The notes below the pieces were generated by a model. That model did no database searches, was not told the DNA's origin, and worked only from the letters and a program-made list of their open reading frames with translations. A DNA stretch of 64,000 nt from Oscillospiraceae bacterium (lineage in GTDB: Bacteria; Bacillota; Clostridia; Oscillospirales; CAG-272), in assembly GCA_015063325.1 (NCBI GenBank), contig SVUK01000003.1, forward strand, positions 124,001 through 188,000, read 5' to 3'. Below are positions 40,333 through 47,027 of this stretch, in pieces (the stretch's first letter is position 1; each line of letters begins with the position of its first letter). A program made the translations under genes and the position numbers.

Positions 40333-41772
40333 TTATCTTGCCTTCCCGGTCAGCATTTCAGAACCGGGATCGTTCTTGCGGACTTCTTCGGGGGTAATGC
40401 CAAGCTCACGCGCCAAAATCTCAATCACGCGCGGACCGCAGAACCCACCCTGGCAACGTCCCATTCCGGCGCGCAGACGGCGTTTGACACCGTCCACCGA
40501 GCGAGCACCCAGCGTGCGGTGGATCGCGTCGCAAATCTGACCTTCGGTAACCGTTTCGCAACGGCAGATGATATTGCCGTAGCGCGGATCCTTGGCAATG
40601 AGCGCGGCTCTTTCCTCGTTGGAAAGTTCGGCAAAAATCGGCGTGCCCTTGCGGATGGGGTTAAAGTTGGTCTTGAACTCGGCGTGCATACCGCCCTCGA
40701 TCATCAGATCAACCACGTATTTTGCAATGGCGACCGAGCCGGTCAAACCGGTGGAGCGAACGCCCGAAATGTTAACGTAGCCTTTGAGGTCGTCGTAAAC
40801 GTCAATGTTAAGTCCCTCGGGGTTGCGCTGTGCGCGCAGACCGCTGTACTGGGTGATGGTATCGCGCAGGTTGACGTTCGGGATCATTTTGCGGACGTCG
40901 GTTGCAATGCTCTCCAGTCCTGCGGCGTTGGTGCTCTTATCCTCTTTATCCAGCATATCCTCGGCGGTCGGTCCGACGAGCATATTGCCGTGAATGGTGG
41001 GGCACATCAGCTTGCCCTTGGTGATCTTGGTCGGAATGGGCAGAATGATCATGCCGACTTTGCAGGAGGTGTTCTTATCCAGGATGTAGAACTGACCTTT
41101 ACGGGGCGTTACGTAGTAATCTGCCTTGCCGACATAGCCGGCGATTTCATCGCAGTAAAGTCCGGCGGCATTGATCACGTACTTGGTTTGAATATCGCCT
41201 GCGGTTGTTTGAACCGTAGTAACAGCACCCTCTTCCACCTTGATGCCGGTGCACTTGGTGCCCAGCATAAAGTGAACGCCGTTATCGGCTGCGTTTTCGG
41301 CAAGTCCGATGCAGAGCAGGAACGGGTCGATAATGCTCTCGCGCGGGATGTAAAGTCCGCCCTTGACCTCAGGATTGAGGTTGGGCTCCATTTTAAGCAT
41401 CTGTTCGCCGGTCAGGTATTCAATGTCGTAAACGCGGTTCATCATTGCCTTGTGTTTGAGCGCAGGGAGCTGCTCAAACTGCTCCTGCGTAAATGCCGGC
41501 AACAACGCGCCGATACGGGAGAACGGAATGTCCAAATCCTTGGTGATCTTATCATACATGGGGTTGGCGGCAACAACCAGCTGACTTTCCAGCGTTCCCG
41601 GTTTTGCGTCATAACCCGTATGAATAATGGCACTGTTGGATTTGGAGCTGTCGCCGCCCAAATCTTCGTTCTTTTCGACAACGGTAACGTCCAACTGATA
41701 CTTGGAAAGTTCCCGTGCCAGCGCGCTGCCTACGGCACCTGCGCCGATGATGACAATGTCTGTCTTTTTCAT
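40333..41772 (-). CDS. GlpA-like FAD-dependent glycerol-3-phosphate dehydrogenase
   Basis: The 479-residue flavoprotein has an N-terminal DAO domain (TDIVIIGAGAVGSALARELSK). Its C-terminal BFD-like [2Fe-2S] domain has cysteines in NIICRCETVTEG and GRCQGGFCGP. This is the layout of anaerobic glycerol-3-phosphate dehydrogenase GlpA and of related L-2-hydroxyglutarate-type oxidases. Oxidation of glycerol-3-phosphate to dihydroxyacetone phosphate is the likely reaction. ATG 41772 follows AAGGAG. It heads the operon, whose promoter and GlpR-type sites lie at 41847-41926. Confidence 0.87.
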   Translation of the reverse strand: MKKTDIVIIGAGAVGSALARELSKYQLDVTVVEKNEDLGGDSSKSNSAIIHTGYDAKPGTLESQLVVAANPMYDKITKDLDIPFSRIGALLPAFTQEQFEQLPALKHKAMMNRVYDIEYLTGEQMLKMEPNLNPEVKGGLYIPRESIIDPFLLCIGLAENAADNGVHFMLGTKCTGIKVEEGAVTTVQTTAGDIQTKYVINAAGLYCDEIAGYVGKADYYVTPRKGQFYILDKNTSCKVGMIILPIPTKITKGKLMCPTIHGNMLVGPTAEDMLDKEDKSTNAAGLESIATDVRKMIPNVNLRDTITQYSGLRAQRNPEGLNIDVYDDLKGYVNISGVRSTGLTGSVAIAKYVVDLMIEGGMHAEFKTNFNPIRKGTPIFAELSNEERAALIAKDPRYGNIICRCETVTEGQICDAIHRTLGARSVDGVKRRLRAGMGRCQGGFCGPRVIEILARELGITPEEVRKNDPGSEMLTGKAR

Positions 41773-41846
41773 CTTTGGTCCACTCCTTTTGATTGTTTTT
41801 TTGAAATCAAACTTTGGTTTGGAAGATTTCTGTTTCTCCGATGTTT

Positions 41847-41875
41847 ATTGTATCACTACGCGCGCGTGAAGGCAA
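41847..41875 (-). promoter_or_regulatory. Promoter of the glp-type operon
   Basis: On the minus strand TTGCCT and TACAAT are spaced by 17 bases. Confidence 0.65.
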
Positions 41876-41879
41876 TAGA

Positions 41880-41926
41880 TGTTCGATATTTTGAAAAACG
41901 AACAAAAATCAAACAAAAATCGAACA
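41880..41926. promoter_or_regulatory. DeoR/GlpR-type operator cluster
   Basis: TGTTCG (41880-41885) and CGAACA (41899-41904) form an inverted repeat, and a further CGAACA is at 41921-41926. The TGTTCG core resembles GlpR and other DeoR-family sites. The cluster lies just upstream of the -35 of the operon and between the two divergent promoters. Confidence 0.65.
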
Positions 41927-41933
41927 AAACCGG

Positions 41934-41962
41934 TTGTTTTTTTGTCGATAATGTGGTATGAT
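41934..41962 (+). promoter_or_regulatory. Promoter of the DeoR-family regulator
   Basis: TTGTTT and TATGAT are spaced by 17 bases, 30 bases upstream of the start codon. Confidence 0.65.
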
Positions 41963-41992
41963 AGAAGCAGAACCGAACAGGAGGGGCTACGC

Positions 41993-42685
41993 ATGGAACT
42001 GAACAACCGGCAAAAAAAGATTTTAGAGGTGATCAACAGCTCGGGAACGGTTAAGGTCGCCGAGCTTTCCCGAACGCTGTATTTCAGCGAGATGACCATT
42101 CGCCGTGACCTGCAAATGATGGAAAAAGAGGGCTTGCTCAAACGGGTGCACGGCGGCGCGATGATGAACGAATCCGAATTTCAATACCCCATCTGGTACC
42201 GCATGGAGATCAACAAAGAGCAAAAAAAGGCCCTGGCTTTGCAGGCGGCAAAGTACCTTCACGATGGACAGGTCATCTTTTTGAACAGTTCCTCTACCCT
42301 TGCCTACCTGCTTCCCTACTTGCAGCAATACAAGCACTTGCAGGTCATCACCAACTCGGTGCACCTCTTGTTCCAGCTCTCCAAAATGCACATTCCCTGC
42401 TTTTTGACCGGCGGACGCTACAACGAAATCGAGGGTAGCCTTTCGGGGCGCCAGGCGGAAACCTTCCTGCGCTCCATCAACCCCGACATCGCCTTCCTTT
42501 CCTGCGAGGGACTCTCCTCCGACGGAACCGTGACCGATGGCAACGCCGATATCGCTGAAATTGACAAAATCGCCGTCGAACGCGCAAAAACCGCCGTGCT
42601 TTTGATGGACCGCTCCAAAATGAATACCCTTTATACCTACACCGTTTGCCATACCGACCGTCTGACAGAGGTGATTTTATTGTAA
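41993..42685 (+). CDS. DeoR/GlpR family transcriptional regulator
   Basis: The 230-residue protein has a DeoR-type winged helix (RQKKILEVINSSGTVKVAELSRTLYFSEMTIRRDLQ, then KEGLLKRVHGGA). The C-terminal sugar-phosphate-sensing domain shows FLNSSSTLAYLLPYL, the effector loop region, and DIAFLSCEGLSSDGTVTD. ATG 41993 follows AGGAGGGG; the frame back to 41879 crosses the promoter. It is divergent from the glp-type operon, so glycerol-3-phosphate is the plausible inducer. Repeat E5 follows the stop codon. Confidence 0.92.
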   Translation: MELNNRQKKILEVINSSGTVKVAELSRTLYFSEMTIRRDLQMMEKEGLLKRVHGGAMMNESEFQYPIWYRMEINKEQKKALALQAAKYLHDGQVIFLNSSSTLAYLLPYLQQYKHLQVITNSVHLLFQLSKMHIPCFLTGGRYNEIEGSLSGRQAETFLRSINPDIAFLSCEGLSSDGTVTDGNADIAEIDKIAVERAKTAVLLMDRSKMNTLYTYTVCHTDRLTEVILL

Positions 42686-42687
42686 GA

Positions 42688-42776
42688 ATGGGAAGGATAT
42701 GCAGGGGGAGGTAGGCTTTTCTGAAAAGAAAATGCCCTCCTCCCCCTGCACCCCCACCACACAAAAGAATTTCAGG
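42688..42776 (+). repeat. Family E palindromic element, copy E5
   Basis: The core at 42700-42750 pairs TGCAGGGGGAGG with its complement around TTTTCTGAAAAGAAAA. It begins three bases after the regulator's stop codon, gene-sense orientation as in all copies. The GGAAGGATATGCAGG arm is shared with E8. Confidence 0.9.
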
Positions 42777-42874
42777 AAAAGGGGAAAAAGAAACGGTTTA
42801 TTATATTCGCTTTCCGCGGATTTTCCAAGGGCTGCGAAAAAAGGGGCTTGAAACGTCAAGTCCCTTTTTGATAT

Positions 42875-43063
42875 TCATTTTTGATCGTCCGGTTTGATCT
42901 CGATCGGCCCGTTTTCACTTTCAAATTTCTTGACGCATTGCCGGATAAGGTACAAAATCTGCCCATTGATGGAGCGCCCCTCGTATTCGGCAACATATTT
43001 GATTTTTTGATGCAGTTCGGGATCGATCTCAATTCCCAAATGCTTGTTGGATTTGTTTCTCAT
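42875..43063 (-). CDS. Arc-like ribbon-helix-helix protein
   Basis: This 62-residue protein is a probable Arc/MetJ-type ribbon-helix-helix DNA-binding protein: the strand LGIEIDPELHQKIK, then AEYEGRSINGQILYLIRQ. ATG 43063 (MRNKSN) follows GGAG; ATG 43075 is in frame but upstream of that site. No partner toxin is adjacent, so it is probably a stand-alone regulator. It is bracketed by repeats E5 and E6. Confidence 0.8.
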   Translation of the reverse strand: MRNKSNKHLGIEIDPELHQKIKYVAEYEGRSINGQILYLIRQCVKKFESENGPIEIKPDDQK

Positions 43064-43150
43064 ATTTTTCTCCAAAAAAATCTTAACTCTTTTAAGTTTT
43101 TAACAGTCGATTTCTACGAATTTTATCAAGGGCGCTGAAAGATATCACTT

Positions 43151-43258
43151 TCAAAAACTCCAAACCTTTGGTTGGAGTTTTTGAAAAGGGAGGGGGCTTG
43201 GGGGAGGGGAAAACTTTTTGCAAAAAGTTTTCCCCTCCCCCAAGGTCTTCCCCTCCCT
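43151..43258 (-). repeat. Family E palindromic element, copy E6 (perfect 48-bp core)
   Basis: The core at 43197-43244 is a perfect 48-bp palindrome (CTTGGGGGAGGGGAAAACTT arm). A distal hairpin CTCCAAACC/GGTTGGAG defines the E3/E6 subtype. It abuts the stop codon of the SGNH hydrolase gene. Confidence 0.95.
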
Positions 43259-43897
43259 TTACAAAGACAGCAAGAAGTTGCCCAAACGATCGGCGATTTT
43301 TTCGTAGCCGGCGTCGTTGGGGTGCAATCCGTCGGGCATATAAAGCTCTTTCAGGATCGGCACTTTCGGCTGGATGCCGCTGGTTTCGTAAAGGTCAAGC
43401 ACCGGGATCGCGTAATAGGCGGCAACCTCTTTGACGGCGTTGACGAAATCCACCAATTTCAGTCCGCGGCTTTCCTCTTCCTCGCGGTGCGGCGTGGTCA
43501 TAAAGACGATCATGGCTTTCGGATATTTGTTGATCAGCCCTGTCATCAGGTAGTGGAGCGCCCCGTAAAAGGTGTCGGGCGTGCGGTCGGACATCTCGCC
43601 CAACGGGGCGTCGCCGTGGCCGTAGTCGTTGGTTCCGCCCATGACGACCACAAGATCGGCGTCGTTATCCATCTGGTCGTAACGACCGCAAAAGTCCATG
43701 TCAAACCATCCGTAGGGTTCGGGCGTGGGAACGTGTTTACGTGCAATGCGCGTGCCGCCGATACCGTAGCCGCGAACCTCGCCCAAGCCAAATTTACGTT
43801 TGAGAATGTTCCAAAAGGTAAATTCCTTGGTGGAAGCGCCGTTCCCCTCAGTAATGCTGTCGCCCAAAAAGTTGGCTTTGATTCCTTGCAGTTTCAT
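43259..43897 (-). CDS. SGNH/GDSL-family hydrolase
   Basis: The 212-residue cytosolic hydrolase has block I NFLGDSITEGNG (Ser nucleophile), block III VVVMGGTNDYGHG and block V DGLHPNDAGY (Asp-His). SGNH enzymes remove acyl groups from lipids or acetyl groups from sugars. ATG 43897 follows AGAGGA. It lies 18 bases after the GH30 gene on the same strand, so deacetylation of a glycan that GH30 also attacks is a reasonable guess. No signal peptide. Confidence 0.9.
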   Translation of the reverse strand: MKLQGIKANFLGDSITEGNGASTKEFTFWNILKRKFGLGEVRGYGIGGTRIARKHVPTPEPYGWFDMDFCGRYDQMDNDADLVVVMGGTNDYGHGDAPLGEMSDRTPDTFYGALHYLMTGLINKYPKAMIVFMTTPHREEEESRGLKLVDFVNAVKEVAAYYAIPVLDLYETSGIQPKVPILKELYMPDGLHPNDAGYEKIADRLGNFLLSL

Positions 43898-43915
43898 TTT
43901 CTAATTCCTCTTTTC

Positions 43916-45211
43916 TTAACAAATGGTGTTTGCCGAAACCGACATGGGGGGCAGGAAGAAAAGCCCGGCCTTTTTGCCCATGCGCAGAGCAACCGGCAGT
44001 TTTTCGTCCGACGCGTTCAGAACAAACAGAATGACCGTTCCGTCGGCTTTTTTAACCGCCACCATAGGCACGTTCTGCTTTGCCGCCGAGGTCGCAACCA
44101 CGCGGTCGCCAGGGTCCAACTGCGAGACGACGGTGTTAATGGCACCGTAAATGCCGTCTTGAATCAGTTCTTTCTTCTCCTCGTCATAGTAGAACGCTGC
44201 CGAGCATCCGCCCGGTTCCTGCCGCCAATGGTAGGGACCGCCTGCCGGATTGAGCAAGAGGTTCCAATCGCAAAGTCCGGCGCTTCCGAAACGGAGCGAG
44301 CGGATATACTCGTTCGCGTAGTAACGGGTGCGCTTATCGTCGTCAAAATTACCGCAGGATTCGCTGCAGAATTCGGTTTCGATGATCTCTTTTTCAGGGT
44401 ACTTCTCACGGAAAAGGGCAATGTTATCAAAATGCTCGCCCGAATACCAGTGGTATCCCATACCCCAAATTGCTTCGCGCGCGCCGGGAACCGAGAAGCT
44501 CTCGTCGGCACGGTTCATAATGCGCTCCTTGTTGTGGTCCCAAATCATGATTTTGACGTCTTGCAAGCCGTTTTTATCCAGCGTGGGGCGCAGGTAGTTG
44601 GTTGCAAACACGGCTTCTTCGGTTGCCGTCCAGCGGCAGCTTTCCCAGTTCTGCTTTGCTCTCGCCTCGTTCTGCACGGTTACCGCCGAAATCTCGATTC
44701 CCTCGGCGCGGTAAGCGAGGATAAATTTGGCAAAATACTCGGCGTAGGTGCCGTAAAATTCGGGCTTGAGTTTGCCGGCATGGTTGAGTTCACCCGTGTC
44801 CTTCATGAACGCCGGGGGACTCCACGGGGACGCCAAAAGAAAAATTTTTCTGCCTGCTTTTTTCAGCGCGTCGCGGATCATGGGAATGATGTATTTTTTA
44901 TCCTGCTCAATGTTGAAGTCGCTCAAATCGGGGCGGTAGGATTCGCTGTAGGGTGCCAGCGCAAAATCACAAGAGCCCATGTGCACGCGGCCGAGCGAAT
45001 AGCGGTTGCCGCTCTCGCCGAAACAGGCTTCCATAAATTTTTCCTTCAGTTCGGCAGGCATGAGAGAATACATATACGCCGCCGCCTCGGTGAACGCGCC
45101 GCCGAAACCTAAAATTTTCTGCCGTTCAATTTCAGGATAAATATTGACAACGTTTGCCTCGTATTCGTCCTCGGATTCTTTGAGTTCCCAACGATTTTTC
45201 AAATATTGCAT
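43916..45211 (-). CDS. Glycoside hydrolase family 30 (glucosylceramidase-like)
   Basis: This 431-residue retaining glycosidase has the family start KILGFGGAFTEAAAY, the acid/base Glu in TVQNEA and the nucleophile Glu in IIETEFCS. Its C-terminal beta-sandwich ends in LPPMSVSANTI. GH30 members cleave beta-glucosides, beta-xylosides or beta-1,6-glucans; the subfamily is not clear. No signal peptide is present, so it should act on imported substrates. ATG 45211 follows AAGGAG, with a consensus promoter at 45268. It forms a two-gene unit with the SGNH hydrolase. Confidence 0.92.
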   Translation of the reverse strand: MQYLKNRWELKESEDEYEANVVNIYPEIERQKILGFGGAFTEAAAYMYSLMPAELKEKFMEACFGESGNRYSLGRVHMGSCDFALAPYSESYRPDLSDFNIEQDKKYIIPMIRDALKKAGRKIFLLASPWSPPAFMKDTGELNHAGKLKPEFYGTYAEYFAKFILAYRAEGIEISAVTVQNEARAKQNWESCRWTATEEAVFATNYLRPTLDKNGLQDVKIMIWDHNKERIMNRADESFSVPGAREAIWGMGYHWYSGEHFDNIALFREKYPEKEIIETEFCSESCGNFDDDKRTRYYANEYIRSLRFGSAGLCDWNLLLNPAGGPYHWRQEPGGCSAAFYYDEEKKELIQDGIYGAINTVVSQLDPGDRVVATSAAKQNVPMVAVKKADGTVILFVLNASDEKLPVALRMGKKAGLFFLPPMSVSANTIC

Positions 45212-45267
45212 GGTCTTCTCCTTTTTTGTTATAATACCGCCGCACGGGCGCTTTCCCTGACATATTT

Positions 45268-45296
45268 ATTATACCATCTCTAAAAAAAACTGTCAA
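45268..45296 (-). promoter_or_regulatory. Promoter of the GH30-SGNH unit
   Basis: On the minus strand TTGACA and TATAAT are spaced by 17 bases. Confidence 0.9.
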
Positions 45297-45349
45297 GAAA
45301 AAAAGAAAATATTGTAAAGAAAAAAGATACCCTATCTGTTTTGCCTTTT

Positions 45350-45448
45350 CCGCCGCGCCGACTGTGGCAGAGCCACAGCACAGAAAAAAGGAGAGCCGAA
45401 AAGCTCTCCTTTCTTCGATTGGCACCCGGCAAAGCCGGGTGGGCGCGG
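45350..45448 (+). repeat. Family B cloverleaf-like element, copy B3
   Basis: The closing stem pairs CCGCGCC (45353-45359) with GGCGCGG (45442-45448). P2 at 45362-45378 has loop AGA. P3 at 45387-45412 pairs AAAGGAGAGC with GCTCTCCTTT. P4 at 45423-45441 has loop AAA and is the same CACCCGGC hairpin that trails B1. It lies behind the tspO stop codon, in inverted orientation relative to that gene. Confidence 0.9.
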
Positions 45449-45469
45449 TGAGAATACAAGACTGCTTTC

Positions 45470-45958
45470 TTATTTGTTCAAAAACCAAATACCGATATTG
45501 AGATACCCTGCAAACGCCACCCAAACAGCATAGGGAATTTGCAGATATGCCGCCGCACGGTTGACTTTCCAATAGGAAAGAATGGTGCCGATAATTAGTC
45601 CGAAAAGAATGAGCAACCAGAAAAACGAGAACAGGTATAGCTCAAAATTGAAGAACAGGATGCTCCAAACAAAATTGAACAGCAGGCTGACGGCATAAAA
45701 GGAGATGCCGGCGTCGGCGTTTTTGGGATCGTTCTGCCGATTTCTCCAAATCAACCCCGAACTGACGCCCATGAGAATATAGAGGAGCGTCCAAACGATT
45801 GGAAAAAGGATCGACGGCGGCGAGAGCGGCGGCGTTTGCACGCGAGAATAAAGATCCATGTTTTTCATGGTCAAAAGCGCAGACAAAATGCCAACCGCCA
45901 AAGGAATTGCAACGGCAACGGCATAGGTTTTGATCGCCGATTTGGTTTCTTGCTTCAT
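45470..45958 (-). CDS. TspO/MBR family membrane protein
   Basis: The 162-residue protein is a TspO (tryptophan-rich sensory/translocator) homologue with five membrane helices. Signatures are PPLSPPSILFPIVWTLLYILMG and FNFVWSILFF. TspO proteins bind tetrapyrroles and other hydrophobic ligands; the bacterial role is not settled. ATG 45958 follows AAAGGAG. No photosynthesis or haem gene is nearby. Confidence 0.92.
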   Translation of the reverse strand: MKQETKSAIKTYAVAVAIPLAVGILSALLTMKNMDLYSRVQTPPLSPPSILFPIVWTLLYILMGVSSGLIWRNRQNDPKNADAGISFYAVSLLFNFVWSILFFNFELYLFSFFWLLILFGLIIGTILSYWKVNRAAAYLQIPYAVWVAFAGYLNIGIWFLNK

Positions 45959-46035
45959 AACAGAGCTCCTTTCGCAAAATGCGTTTTCGGTACCCCTATT
46001 ATATGGCGGCCGCGCTTGTCTTTATTCCGAAAAGA

Positions 46036-46065
46036 CCCCCGGTTGATCCTTTTTTCAACCGGGGG
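46036..46065 (-). terminator. Terminator behind the tocopherol-cyclase-like gene
   Basis: CCCCCGGTTGA and its complement pair around eight bases, with T-runs on both strands. Confidence 0.82.
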
Positions 46066-46074
46066 CGCGTTTTT

Positions 46075-46935
46075 TTATTTTTGATATTCGTATTCAAACG
46101 AGGCACGGTCGGAAACGAAAGAAAACAATGTTTTGCCGCCCTTGCGGAAGCGGTAAAACGCCCGGCAGGAGGCGCTTTCCCGAATGGTACGCGTCATGGC
46201 TCCGTTTGCCGGGGCATAAAGCGGATGCGCTTTTTTTTCGATTAATTTGACGATCAGCTCTTCATCCCCTTGCCGGACAACCGCGGTATTGTTACCGATA
46301 TAAGTTGTGCGCGCGCCGAGATAAGTGGCAAGCCGGTATTCTTTCCCTCCGTGCCAAATAGTGCAAAGCAGACCGGTAAAATGGAACAGTCCGAAAGGGA
46401 TATTTGCAACCGAAAGCATGAGCGAATCATGCCCTTCTTCCCCAAAGTTGCAGTGCGTCCAAAGGTACTCACTCGGAAACGACCGTCCGCGGTCGCCCTC
46501 AATATAGCCGTTGTCGCCGTCAAAGCGGTACTCCACGCCGTTGACGGTTACAGAACCGTCCACCGAATGCCAAAGGCTTTTGACCGCATGGCGGCACTCC
46601 ATGAAAGGAATGAAACGGAACGGCCCCATAATGTCATAGGCAACAGGGGTGAGTTTTCCAAACGTCAACGCCCCTGTCGCGCAAAAATCCTGCGTTTGGA
46701 TCGAAAGCGTCAAACCGTCCTCTCCGAATTTGTTTTCGCCAACCGAGGTGGTAAATCCATCCTGCTCCACGTGGTATTCTTCGGCGGCAAAGGGGATGTT
46801 CCATGCGCCCTCGTCGTTGATGATTTGAATGGAAGCAGAGGGTTTCCCCTCGTGAATATGCCCGGCAACGATGACCGCCAGCGTTTGTATTTTGCTTTGA
46901 CTTTTGAAATACCAGCCGCCGAAATACTCGTTCAT
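46075..46935 (-). CDS. Tocopherol-cyclase-like protein
   Basis: The 286-residue protein matches the family named after plant tocopherol cyclase: the start NEYFGGWYFKSQSK, the SASIQIINDEG strand, GPFRFIPFMECRHAVKS in the middle, and repeated Trp-rich beta strands as in carotenoid/lipid-binding calycins. Bacteria of this kind make no tocopherol, so the label describes the fold only. ATG 46935 follows GGGAG, with a promoter at 46969. It stands alone. A lipid- or surfactant-related role is a guess. Confidence 0.72.
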   Translation of the reverse strand: MNEYFGGWYFKSQSKIQTLAVIVAGHIHEGKPSASIQIINDEGAWNIPFAAEEYHVEQDGFTTSVGENKFGEDGLTLSIQTQDFCATGALTFGKLTPVAYDIMGPFRFIPFMECRHAVKSLWHSVDGSVTVNGVEYRFDGDNGYIEGDRGRSFPSEYLWTHCNFGEEGHDSLMLSVANIPFGLFHFTGLLCTIWHGGKEYRLATYLGARTTYIGNNTAVVRQGDEELIVKLIEKKAHPLYAPANGAMTRTIRESASCRAFYRFRKGGKTLFSFVSDRASFEYEYQK

Positions 46936-46968
46936 AAAAACCGCTCCCTTTTCCTTGCCATTTTTTCC

Positions 46969-46997
46969 ATTTTATCATAAATAAAAATATTTGTCAA
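46969..46997 (-). promoter_or_regulatory. Promoter of the tocopherol-cyclase-like gene
   Basis: On the minus strand TTGACA and TAAAAT are spaced by 17 bases. Confidence 0.82.
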
Positions 46998-47027
46998 GGA
47001 AAAAGGAGCGCGCTTTCCCTGTTGCCT

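Noticed and set aside
40018-41961. A 647-codon open frame opposite the glp-type operon
   Set aside because: It spans two well-supported minus-strand genes and their operators and has no ribosome site or family motif.
42875-43063. Arc-like protein as part of a toxin-antitoxin pair
   Set aside because: Neither neighbour is a small toxin; both sides are occupied by family E repeats.
43172-45112. A 646-codon open frame opposite the SGNH and GH30 genes
   Set aside because: Both minus-strand genes have catalytic motifs. The long opposite frame reflects codon bias and begins within repeat E6.
46075-46935. Literal tocopherol cyclase activity
   Set aside because: The family name comes from plants. 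No quinone or tocopherol genes are nearby, so only the fold is claimed.
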